Of a stretch of DNA of 60,740 nucleotides, positions 28,001-35,269 are shown in pieces; within the stretch, counting starts at the first letter, position 1, and every line of letters begins with the position of its first letter. The DNA comes from a virus, in the IMG/VR virus record IMGVR_UViG_3300035670_000223, positions 1 through 60,740 of that record. One strand, given 5' to 3'. Position numbers and translations under genes: made by a program. Under the pieces are notes generated by a model. That model made no database searches and was not told the DNA's origin. It was given only the letters and a program-made list of their open reading frames with translations.

Positions 28001-30856
28001 ATTGGTTCTAGGGCGTTGCAAAATCATTTAGGTTATGATATTGTAGCTGTTGGTGCTAATGCATTGCGTGGCACATTGAGTGGATCAACCGCAGAAGAAC
28101 CAAGTATTAATACATTTATAACACCAGAGTTTGGTGTTTTATTGATGGGATATTTTAACAGTTCCATATTAAGTACAGTTGATACATCGGACTTTTCTAA
28201 AAATGAATGGAAAATTCCATTATATAAAAAGAAAAGTGCGTCCGATCAAACTGAATATTTTATATACGATGAATTAACATCACCTGCGGGTGCTGATTGG
28301 ATATATGCAGATGAGGTACCAACCCCTCGATCTGTGGCGATTGCCAGTAAAGATGTTGCATATGGTGTATTTGCTCTTCCAATAAATAAAGGTAATTTTA
28401 AGGGCAGCTTATACCCAGTAATAATGAAAACATCAACACTGTCTACCGCTGGTACTAATCGTGTAGTATGGAATACAGTTCAACATGTAGATGGACTTAA
28501 TCAACGTCATAAATTAGCACCAAGGCCGGGCGTAATTTATGATGCAGGTGCATTAAAATCAGGAGCAATGGTACTAAAAGCACCGGATAAAAATACCCTT
28601 TATCTTTTAATACGCCAGGGCACCACTCAAAGCGGAATAAATAGTGGACGTTTAAACAGTAAAAGTTTCATATTAAAGTCTGGTGTTGGTCAATATCTTT
28701 TAGGCGGAGAAGGACCGGGATCACGCTTTGAAACTATCTTAACTGGTGAATCTGAAAATAGTGGTGTAGTTACACAATCTATATTTAGAGATATGGCATT
28801 TCCAACCACAGATGATGGTATGGTGGTTGGTAATATTACCCAGTGGGTAAATTCATCCGGTTTCTTATTAACAAATATTCCAACATATGCACGTACAACT
28901 GATGGCGGTTCTACGTGGGAATCGGGAAGTATTGATTCAACCGTATCGGGATCATCCGTTAGCATTAATGGTTTATGGATGAATGAAAGTGCATCCGTTG
29001 CGTATGCAGTTGGCAATTACGGATCAATTTACAAATGGACAAATATTGGTGGATGGGAAAAGAAACTTGGAGCAAGTAGCGATGTTAATTTTAATGGAAG
29101 TGTAAATGATTCATTCTGGTCAAATGCCACATCAATGAGTTTGAATGATATTCCTGTAACTGTGTTAGAGTATTTTCAACAAGAAGCAAACAAATGGCAA
29201 ACTCATGTTGCATTTTTTGATGTTGATTTTGCCAGCGATTCGGTAGGATATGCAATAGGCAAATACCCCGCTTTCATTCAGAAAGCCGTGGGTGGGGGTG
29301 GGCCCGTTGGTTATAACCAATTTATAGCTAAAACTACAGATGGTGGTGATACATGGGAATATCAAGCACTTGATATATTACCAAATCCATGTGTAAACAA
29401 AAATTATGGAGCACAACGAGGTACAGCTGGAGAGAACAAAGCACAGCCATTTGGAGAAATAACCGTTATTGATGAAAATACCGTAATCATTGGAATGAGT
29501 TATGGTACAGTTGTATATACACATGATGGTGGAACAACTTGGTCATATGATGATAAAAATGCCTTTGGCACTGCTGGTAGAACAAATGGTGCGTGTGGTT
29601 GTGACCCATATCCAATATTTTGGTGTAGTGATTATAAGCAATTTGCAGCGGAAATCACATATAGCTCATCTAGCATTTTACCACGTGAAATAACTGAAAC
29701 AGTTACAGTTGGGTCGGATGCCCAACCAAAACAAACAACCGTAACAAATAACGTTGCAGTTGGATACAAGGTTCAGTTTGAATCATCTGGAAGTGCTATT
29801 GACAGCGTTCAAATTGGATCACACGCTACATTAAGAGCAAATGAAATAGAAGATACTGTTGCCATTGGAAATGAAACATTACAATTGACACAGTATTCGT
29901 ATGGAACAACTGCGGTTGGAGCCGAAACATTATATACGTTAGAAGCTGATAAAACAAACCCACAATACCCAGCTCCAATAACAAATCAGATATATGCTTG
30001 GAATGCTGATTATGATTACTATACAAGTAGTAAATCAGAAATAAATACGGTTGTTGGACTGGGTGCCGGATACAGTTTAAAGATGGGCGGGTCTAACGTA
30101 TTTATTGGTCATAATGCAGGTATGTTTAATACCCCAAAAACACCTACATACGGCGATAATAATATCGTAATTGGAACAAATGCACAGAAAACAAATCCAA
30201 ATCAAATTAATCAAATTGCGATTGGAAATTATCAACACAATACTGCAGTTCTTTGGGGACAGCATAACGCAGCACAACCATGGATAGTAATGTCAGATGC
30301 ACGTGACAAAACGGATACGGGTTCATTTGCAACCGGTCTTACATTTATACGTGAACTGGATGTTAAAACGTTTAAGTGGGATGGTCGCTATAATTATCCG
30401 TCTGGATCTGATCCGGATGGAACGCATAAGCAGCCATCTAGTTCATTTGGATTTATTGCACAAGACATAGAATCCGCGGCTAATACAGCTGGGCTTGACC
30501 CAAGAGCATTTGTGGTGGACACAACAGGATCAAGTTCAGATGGATCTGGAAGTTTTGAACAGAAATTAATTGTTCCTGGAATGATTGATTTAATGGTGTA
30601 TAATGCAGTCAGGGAATTGGATACCACAATTCAGAATTCAAAATATGCAGCGTTTATTGGTGACGGTATAAACACATCATATACAGTTACACACAATTTG
30701 AATTCAACTGATATCATTGCCTCTGTATACGATACACAAAATGGTCCAAATACTATTGTGTATCCAACAATGTCAGTTAGTAGTTCAAATGATTTGGTTG
30801 TAACGTTTAATTCAGTTGCACTTCCAAGCCAATATAGAGTTATTGTAATGAAATAA
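22073..30856 (+). CDS. Giant tail fibre: propeller-type repeats, IG repeats and S74 chaperone
   Basis: A 2,927-residue protein, the largest in the window. Many repeats of the BNR/Ycf48 type (for example IYKSADGALTW, IWKTTDSGSSW, IYRTTDRGETW and IAKTTDGGDTW) occur in three blocks, at about residues 230-1200, 1345-1690 and 2020-2530. Between them are blocks of VAIGYKAL/IAIGNNAF beta-roll repeats, at about 1265-1345, 1705-2010 and 2555-2735. MSDARDK near residue 2741 starts an S74 intramolecular chaperone with the cleavage Ser. A final 65-residue beta segment follows. It is probably a trimeric receptor-binding fibre whose propellers bind glycans or surface proteins. The order resembles three fused copies of one module. 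Confidence 0.88.
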   Translation: MKIFGNTNIDGRLVADAASFGTFGLKTGETIPNVFIAGTDTQDFRSVQGNRSVIAQGQYDYIITSQDVGGVNEPSFKQTEDLLQGSVMGYRVQHVDSKTVYTLVVERNKPANVTASFINVSENGGIKFERAYSIGITAFDMEWVNADEAYVVGGKVTPGLDKVFWEKFNKYGLPVITTASNASSKTAVVYKKEANSNNFIPWGTFPASFFNDCATAIAVNKDDNDIVLVGTENGKIYKSADGALTWQLVYNGSNCINKIKFVTGNSAHVWAVGTNQTLLRSTLAGEADTWETLSTSDSSNIVKYYKAANDTRVSIERSKAFNDILLPNVDNAIVIGDDFKYVLQTLNSSQEAAEDIVWKKNPTNIFADYEPITKIKSIIVNTTAYYAAISRDKLFYTSDIKYDRLSSDASNINLAGLDWKEYALTGDGVTGDAIDLVLVTDENPTVNNTQGYAFILTTNGLYEFDFSTNRLSPKRQFPSSFTSSPLGLVAHSYREIYITAENAKILRGTKFQYSFENNFTFVEETSSLSTEILTSINTAKTGRIFAGTNDGILIFKDTGSIIDETTYSTDPVTWTQATSSPTGSAHTIVQLQAIDNDKIYALIKDTGTLDTVLFRSDNSGSSWSQLYAYPENVSQFFVYDDTPSNEEIYALNQDGTLIYATANSFSTVTQYAISSDDNSNFESIEYDSTQTSKIFLLTARNGISMTDLQTVKRAGPFDSQWTLCAITGEDGNDFWIAGGTTFTAKRGTPALNDLGSEPLLLRSSAVPISQGQGGEIWENYTDRIEPDEPLVTGTSGGDFTLTSLSEGTYIVEESKDIFNVYSTANEGASFTKVNSNLYREDNIYPGNMDGIQKLRFYDNKFGVAVSDISIDETLKTATNINTDPNTTSKISITNDGGVTWNYAFLPLEYNFTSVFITTKSLNLNTNQDEYQIFATAYPTDDSSDGVIFKSDTSGLTWQIIYTFPQSTSGLSYRPADIFFVNDSTGSVSVYGNINGTPTVEGIYKTQNGGNSWSFVTISDFAASNTKGHLQFITSRKGYVGGAHGTDKYSGLYKTIDSGDSWTRILTPYSSSDNSPITALHFLDEAVGVIGVGNEIWKTTDSGSSWSRTHQLRRIVGRDFVGVSGSINDIKFNSNGTLGFAVGFYASTNDSTRGEHFVLKSIDSGSSWTEVDSNHSYVDLEFDFDNSRNLVGQPSNLYTIAFAEQVILAEESQSVVEPDPEEPRPTDDCFGSKFMSASYYNFENFAYKCTPSGSRPIYHPNISQNIGLGRGIFGQRTSIDRAVLKNTIRYGAALGVNALGKAENSKGDTAAGFGAMDQMENTTNNVAIGYKALSWNRPDANLTGGTNTTSTAGVNSLIFALRNNAALLVSENGGRYWSVDRTQLAGYGTGSENLEFRKIYKVSNDEVLVLANSISDDPGEKTVIAKYNKKADDYSVIFTSSIDRIDELDVLTPSIVYGIDTRQKKFFKSISGATGFETGSISDTAGNFLRSVNMSSQTVGFIVGSKIWKLQDGSQLEWETSSYAGEHIINAIDYVSPGTRTWVAVGNSGSIYRTTDRGETWSHIQPNITTQNLKDVKSVGNRVIAVGDSGSILVSNNSGLTWASGQFVQDNVEYKTLSNITILDKDSIIVNHDSGLIKTSDGGRNWYDLEIQDLAEYLYGSFTGSEDFPMLIKSITNTRYSVDRAFAPSSDLSIINPSAVRPVPEQIAQTRTVDENVAVGSYSLYATANSSKMVAIGANALRSVSSNEQGSPPNSGETIFSTAYDFVSNITASGLPATYGQIAIGANSQQKSDNSFFNTSVGYASLYELDNSSYNTAIGFYSQHFSNNNRNTSLGVWALGLNADLGLSDGILSTDSTVISSSFFGGSDNIAIGYKALLNNVTSHRVFEMRRAGTDDPYVGLASLGSRNIAIGNNAFLNSNGSVDTIAIGHGAVERRGSDLTDSVFVGNFVGENFGPLTGSYYSSSLENDWRLTQTVAIGSRALQNHLGYDIVAVGANALRGTLSGSTAEEPSINTFITPEFGVLLMGYFNSSILSTVDTSDFSKNEWKIPLYKKKSASDQTEYFIYDELTSPAGADWIYADEVPTPRSVAIASKDVAYGVFALPINKGNFKGSLYPVIMKTSTLSTAGTNRVVWNTVQHVDGLNQRHKLAPRPGVIYDAGALKSGAMVLKAPDKNTLYLLIRQGTTQSGINSGRLNSKSFILKSGVGQYLLGGEGPGSRFETILTGESENSGVVTQSIFRDMAFPTTDDGMVVGNITQWVNSSGFLLTNIPTYARTTDGGSTWESGSIDSTVSGSSVSINGLWMNESASVAYAVGNYGSIYKWTNIGGWEKKLGASSDVNFNGSVNDSFWSNATSMSLNDIPVTVLEYFQQEANKWQTHVAFFDVDFASDSVGYAIGKYPAFIQKAVGGGGPVGYNQFIAKTTDGGDTWEYQALDILPNPCVNKNYGAQRGTAGENKAQPFGEITVIDENTVIIGMSYGTVVYTHDGGTTWSYDDKNAFGTAGRTNGACGCDPYPIFWCSDYKQFAAEITYSSSSILPREITETVTVGSDAQPKQTTVTNNVAVGYKVQFESSGSAIDSVQIGSHATLRANEIEDTVAIGNETLQLTQYSYGTTAVGAETLYTLEADKTNPQYPAPITNQIYAWNADYDYYTSSKSEINTVVGLGAGYSLKMGGSNVFIGHNAGMFNTPKTPTYGDNNIVIGTNAQKTNPNQINQIAIGNYQHNTAVLWGQHNAAQPWIVMSDARDKTDTGSFATGLTFIRELDVKTFKWDGRYNYPSGSDPDGTHKQPSSSFGFIAQDIESAANTAGLDPRAFVVDTTGSSSDGSGSFEQKLIVPGMIDLMVYNAVRELDTTIQNSKYAAFIGDGINTSYTVTHNLNSTDIIASVYDTQNGPNTIVYPTMSVSSSNDLVVTFNSVALPSQYRVIVMK

Positions 30857-30864
30857 ATAAAGTA

Positions 30865-30895
30865 ACCCTCCCTGTTTTTACGGGGAGGGTTTTTT
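30865..30895 (+). terminator. Rho-independent terminator after the giant fibre gene
   Basis: Perfect stem ACCCTCCC (30865-30872) with GGGAGGGT (30883-30890), then a T tract. Confidence 0.92.
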
Positions 30896-30905
30896 ATTAT
30901 TTTCA

Positions 30906-30913
30906 TATTTATA
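30906..30913 (+). promoter_or_regulatory. Candidate late promoter element TATTTATA before gp26-like gene
   Basis: TATTTATA directly after a terminator and 33 bases before the ATG at 30947. Confidence 0.5.
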
Positions 30914-30946
30914 TAAAATAAAAAAAGTTTATTTAAAGGAGTTTTT

Positions 30947-31783
30947 ATGAGTACTGAAAAACAGTTAACTGATGAACAATTAAAAGAATTAGCACTTCAA
31001 AATTATAAAACAGAAGAAGTTAAAAGTTATAATTTTCCAACAGAAACGGTGCCATTACCATCAAGGGGACTATTGTATCCCAAAGATCACCCGTTGGCAT
31101 CTGGATTTATTGATTTAAAGTATATGACTGCACGGGAGGAAGATATTTTAACATCTGCAAATTTAATAAAACAAGGGACTGTTATAGATAAATTGTTGCA
31201 ATCACTTATAGTTACTCCTATGAGATATGACGATATATATATAGGAGATAAAAATGCAATCATGGTTGCTGCAAGAATTTTGGGGTATGGAAAAGATTAT
31301 GATGTAGAAATAGATGATCCGTTTTCACCGGGAAATAAACAAAGAGTAACAATTGATTTACAAGAAATTCAAGACAAAGAAGTTAATTGGGAAATGATGC
31401 CTGAAAATGAAAATAGATTTGAATTCACATTGCCAAACTCAAAAAGAAAAATTACATTTAGATTGCTCACACATGGAATTGAAAATGAAATATCGCAGGC
31501 ATTAAAAAATAAAAGATTAAAGAAAAACGATGGCATAGATAGAGAATTTACAACACGATTAAAGTATGTGATAACATCAGTTGATGAAGAAACTGATAGA
31601 CAATATATTGATAATTTTGTTGACAATGAACTGTTTTCACTTGATTCGAGAGCATTGCGAGATTATATACAAGAAGTATCCCCAGACATAGACTTAAAAT
31701 TTGAATTTATGTCAGATATAACAGGGGACTCCATGTTAATGGACGTGCCGATGGGGACCTCCTTTTTTTGGCCTAGGGGTTAG
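30947..31783 (+). CDS. 26: Baseplate/tail assembly chaperone, T4 gp26-like
   Basis: A 278-residue protein. The stretch ETVPLPSRGLLYPKDHPLAS (about residues 33-52), then FIDLKYMTAREEDILTSANL, is the hallmark of the T4 gp26-type baseplate family, including proteins that act with the tape measure during tail assembly. The reading frame ends with SFFWPRG shortly after a run of seven T. A second frame, without a start codon, continues with clearly coding sequence up to the tape measure gene (separate entry). That arrangement is typical of tail assembly chaperones with a frameshifted long form. A strong AAAGGAG site precedes the ATG. Confidence 0.82.
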   Translation: MSTEKQLTDEQLKELALQNYKTEEVKSYNFPTETVPLPSRGLLYPKDHPLASGFIDLKYMTAREEDILTSANLIKQGTVIDKLLQSLIVTPMRYDDIYIGDKNAIMVAARILGYGKDYDVEIDDPFSPGNKQRVTIDLQEIQDKEVNWEMMPENENRFEFTLPNSKRKITFRLLTHGIENEISQALKNKRLKKNDGIDREFTTRLKYVITSVDEETDRQYIDNFVDNELFSLDSRALRDYIQEVSPDIDLKFEFMSDITGDSMLMDVPMGTSFFWPRG

Positions 31784-32006
31784 CCACAAGCCCCTTATAC
31801 ACAAGGAAATTTTTCAGTTAGTATTTTATACTAAAGGTTCATTTCCGTGGGAACATGTATACAACATGCCAATTTTTTTAAGAAAATTTTATATAAAAGA
31901 GGTGGAGCAGGCATTTGTTGACAGAGCAAAAGCAATAGATGAAGCAACAAAAGGCGTTAAAAAATCTTCAAATTCTACGTCAAAACCGGGAATTTCGCCT
32001 AAATAA
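31770..32006 (+). CDS. Frameshift extension of the gp26-like chaperone (+1 frame)
   Basis: After the seven-T run at 31763-31769, the +1 frame reads GLGVSHKPLIHKEIFQLVFY, then TKGSFPWEHVYNMPIFLRKF and a Lys/Ser-rich tail, ending at TAA 32004-32006. The text looks like real protein: aromatic, helical and typical of T4-type assembly factors. The frame has no ATG, GTG or TTG before the conserved part; the first ATG is at 31866, deep inside. It is therefore expected to be made as a fusion to the upstream protein by a +1 or -2 shift, giving roughly 350 residues. A single-base error in the T run would also create this picture. Confidence 0.65.
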   Translation, partial: GLGVSHKPLIHKEIFQLVFYTKGSFPWEHVYNMPIFLRKFYIKEVEQAFVDRAKAIDEATKGVKKSSNSTSKPGISPK

Positions 32007-32019
32007 TTTTTTTATAAAA

Positions 32020-32027
32020 TATTTATT
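32020..32027 (+). promoter_or_regulatory. Candidate late promoter element TATTTATT before tape measure gene
   Basis: TATTTATT in the 52-base gap before the tape measure gene, 31 bases ahead of the ATG at 32059. Confidence 0.4.
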
Positions 32028-32058
32028 ATAAAGGGTATTATTTTAACTGGGCGAATAA

Positions 32059-35000
32059 ATGGCAACTAGCGAAGATTTACAAAAACAGAAAAAAGCTTTA
32101 GAAAAATTGGTCAAATTGAAAGAACAATTTGCTGAAATAGATTTTTCTACATCGTCTGCCTCTGCCCAAAAATTAAAAAATAATATAGATAAAGTTACTG
32201 AATCCTTAGTTAAAATGGGAATGGCTGAGGAAAGGATTGACGCATTTTATAAAGCATTTGTAAAGGCGAATGCTTCTGTAAATGATATATCAATTAGTTT
32301 AAGCGGTAATTTACTTAAAAATATAAACAAGCTTAACGAAAATATTTCAGAGGGTGTTAAACAGTTTTCAACACCTTTAGAAGATTTTAAAGCAGGTGCA
32401 GAAAACATAATTGATTTATTACAAAATACAATTAAAAAATCAGCAGATTTAGAAACATATGCGCTAGAAAGACGTAGAGAAAATACACGCGGATTTGTAG
32501 AAAAGTCAATTAAATTAACATCTGATTTATCTAAAGCATATGATAATCTAATAAAGAATGAAGCCAATTTAGGAACTGCCAAATTTGCCAATTTAAACGT
32601 TGAGCAGGAAATTGCAAACACGCTTCTTTATATAAATGAATTAGATAAAATGAAGCTGCAACTTGCAGGCGGATATTATAGTAGTTTGAGAATGCAAGCA
32701 ACTACTGTTTTGGAAATGCTAAACGATATAACTACATTGAATAAGGTTCATAGAGCAAACCACGATTTAGCAAAAGATGCATTGGAAACAGAGCGTGAAC
32801 GTTTGCAATTAGAAAAAGAAATTGCAGCCGAAGAAAAAAAAATGCAACAAGAAAAAGAAAAATTTGATCAAAAGCAAGAAAAAATGGATCGAGAACTAAG
32901 AGCAAGAGAATTGAATCGGGTCTTTGGTCCAGTGTTAGCTGAAATAGCTGCATTAGAAAAGCTAGAAGAAGAGAGAGAAAAAATTTATGAAAAGCGAGAA
33001 AAAATAGATCGAGAACGAAGAGCAAGAGAGTTGAACCGTGTTTTCGGTCCAGTATTAGCTGAAATAGCTGCATTAGAAAAGCTAGAAGACGAAATAGAAA
33101 AATTTAATCAAAAACGAGAAAAAATAGACCGAGATCAGAGAGCAAGAGACTTGAATCGCGTTTTTGGTCCATTGCAGCAAAAATTAAATGCTGAAGAAAA
33201 AATGCAAGAGGAATTAAATAAGTTACGAGAAAAAGAAGAGGAAAAAGCCAAACAAGCATATGACAACTTCTTTAATAAAGCAATATCAAAAATGCCGCTT
33301 AGTGGTATACTTTCTAAAACAGCAGCGTTGGGTGCTGTTGCGCAAATGTTATCATTAATTGTTGGTGGGATTCTTTATTTACTTACCAAATGGGATTTTT
33401 TAGTTTCTAAATTTGCAGAAAAACTATCTATAGCACGTGCACAGGCCGAAGCAACATTAAAAGTTGCAGGCGATTTGGCTTCTAAATTTAGTCTAATAAA
33501 TTCAAATATGGAGCAAGTCGCTATTGCGATTGCTGAAGTTGTTGAGGGGTTGGGTGGAGCGGATATAACAACAGCGTTGATTTCAAATAATCGATTTGTA
33601 GAACGGTTGACTCAAGGTGCCACTGTATTGAGTGATACATTTGGATTAGCTGGAAAAGAAATAGCTGGAATGGTGGATGCATCGACCGCAATGGGAGTTT
33701 CGTTATCAAGTAATACCATAATGGCTACTGCCATGTCTAAAGGTATTATGAGTGTAAACAAATTGATGCAATCACTTGCTAATTTATCTCCAAAAATTTT
33801 AACGGGGTTTAAGGGCTCAAATTCACAGTTAATATCCATGGTTACAAAAATGAAATTACTTGGAGTTGAAGCTAATAATGTTGTATCTGCTAATAATAAG
33901 CTATTAGATATTGAAAGTTCGATAACAAATGCCTTTGAAGCACAGGTTGCAACTGGGGCGCAAATAAACATAGATAGGCTAATGGCGTTACAGATGTCAG
34001 GAAAATACAGCGATGTATTGGATGAACAACTTAAAACATTACAGCAAAGCGATTATTTAAATAGATCACCACTAGCACAACAATTAATTGCAGAAGGTCT
34101 TGGATTAGATGCCGAAACTGCATCACAGATGATGCTCAGAAATCTTTTAATGGAGAGAGTGGGTCTAACTGATGAATTAATTGCAAAAAGACAACAAGAA
34201 GGAAAGCTATTAGAAAATGACATAAGACTTGCCGAAAAACAAGGACGAATTAGTAAAATTGAAGCCGATAGATTAATGGACATTTCTAAAGAATATGACA
34301 GTAAAACTATTCAAGAAAAATTTATACGTGCTCTTAATGAATTTACAGCTGCGTTAAGTTCTACACTTGGTCCTTTAACAGACATATTGCGCACCTTAGC
34401 ATCTGGAATTAATTCAATCTCACAATCCATTGGCGGATTGACGTATGGCCTCGGAAATGTTGGCACTGGTATAATGTCTGGAATTGCAGGTATTGGTCTA
34501 GCGGCTTCTGTTATTTTATTAGCTAAAAAAGGTATTGGTGCAGTTAGGGGCATGGCAGCGGTATTACGGGGAGGTGCCGGGGGAGGAGTCGGCGCAGCAT
34601 CAACTGCAGCAGGCGCAACTGAAGCAGCTGCACAAGCAATGACAGGTACGGGAACAGCAAAGGGAATTGGAACTGCAAGTAAATTTATGAAAGGATTAAA
34701 AGCAGGTGGTGTTCTCGGTGGGATAGCAACTGCTGCTGAATTTGGTGTGAATTTATCACAGGGGCAGTCATTAGGTGAAGCTGCTGGAAGAGCGGGACTA
34801 TCAGGGGGTCTCGGAATCGCGGGCGCAGCATTGGGATCATTAATACCATTGCCTGTTGTTGGAACACTGGCGGGTGGTTTCTTGGGTAGCGCATTGGGAG
34901 ATTTCATAGGAAATCAAATATATGGCAATCAAATGACGCCAGAAGATTCTGCATTTTTAGAATCAAACATATCTGCATATCAAAATGCAAATGCTGCATC

Positions 35001-35253
35001 ACAAGCGACAGCAACTACTATTTCATCCGAATTAATAAATGCTATAAATATGATGTCATCTAAATTGGATACTACAAATAGTTTGTTAAGTACAATGAAT
35101 AATAAGCAAACAGAAATTGCAGTTGAATTAGACGGTGAGCGTGTAGGAAAAGCAGTTATGAGTTATTCATCTGCCACAATGGATAGAAACAGAATTATAG
35201 GCAACAATTTTGGTGCCAATCGAGATCAATATTCAAATCGTGTTCCACGTTAA
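32059..35253 (+). CDS. Tail tape measure protein
   Basis: A 1,064-residue, helical protein in the position of T4 gp29, directly after the gp26-like chaperone. Residues 1-410 are coiled coil. They include a three-fold repeat of 40 residues (DRELRARELNRVFGPVLAEI and variants, DNA period 120 bases, from about 32881). Hydrophobic segments follow (about 420-450, and 795-960 rich in Gly/Ala), typical of tape measures that meet the host membrane. The length of the helical part sets tail length. No lytic transglycosylase or peptidase motif was seen. There is no clear Shine-Dalgarno before the ATG, so coupling to the upstream reading is possible. Confidence 0.82.
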   Translation: MATSEDLQKQKKALEKLVKLKEQFAEIDFSTSSASAQKLKNNIDKVTESLVKMGMAEERIDAFYKAFVKANASVNDISISLSGNLLKNINKLNENISEGVKQFSTPLEDFKAGAENIIDLLQNTIKKSADLETYALERRRENTRGFVEKSIKLTSDLSKAYDNLIKNEANLGTAKFANLNVEQEIANTLLYINELDKMKLQLAGGYYSSLRMQATTVLEMLNDITTLNKVHRANHDLAKDALETERERLQLEKEIAAEEKKMQQEKEKFDQKQEKMDRELRARELNRVFGPVLAEIAALEKLEEEREKIYEKREKIDRERRARELNRVFGPVLAEIAALEKLEDEIEKFNQKREKIDRDQRARDLNRVFGPLQQKLNAEEKMQEELNKLREKEEEKAKQAYDNFFNKAISKMPLSGILSKTAALGAVAQMLSLIVGGILYLLTKWDFLVSKFAEKLSIARAQAEATLKVAGDLASKFSLINSNMEQVAIAIAEVVEGLGGADITTALISNNRFVERLTQGATVLSDTFGLAGKEIAGMVDASTAMGVSLSSNTIMATAMSKGIMSVNKLMQSLANLSPKILTGFKGSNSQLISMVTKMKLLGVEANNVVSANNKLLDIESSITNAFEAQVATGAQINIDRLMALQMSGKYSDVLDEQLKTLQQSDYLNRSPLAQQLIAEGLGLDAETASQMMLRNLLMERVGLTDELIAKRQQEGKLLENDIRLAEKQGRISKIEADRLMDISKEYDSKTIQEKFIRALNEFTAALSSTLGPLTDILRTLASGINSISQSIGGLTYGLGNVGTGIMSGIAGIGLAASVILLAKKGIGAVRGMAAVLRGGAGGGVGAASTAAGATEAAAQAMTGTGTAKGIGTASKFMKGLKAGGVLGGIATAAEFGVNLSQGQSLGEAAGRAGLSGGLGIAGAALGSLIPLPVVGTLAGGFLGSALGDFIGNQIYGNQMTPEDSAFLESNISAYQNANAASQATATTISSELINAINMMSSKLDTTNSLLSTMNNKQTEIAVELDGERVGKAVMSYSSATMDRNRIIGNNFGANRDQYSNRVPR
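32881..33240 (+). repeat. Three tandem 120-bp repeats inside the tape measure gene
   Basis: Units begin near 32881, 33001 and 33121. Each encodes 40 residues with the core RARELNRVFGP. The first two are nearly identical at the protein level; the third diverges after that core. Confidence 0.85.
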
Positions 35254-35269
35254 CTAAAATAATAAAAAT

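Noticed and set aside
34311-34907. 198-residue minus-strand frame
   Set aside because: It is Pro/Ala-rich only because it mirrors the Gly/Ala-rich part of the tape measure protein; no ribosome site.
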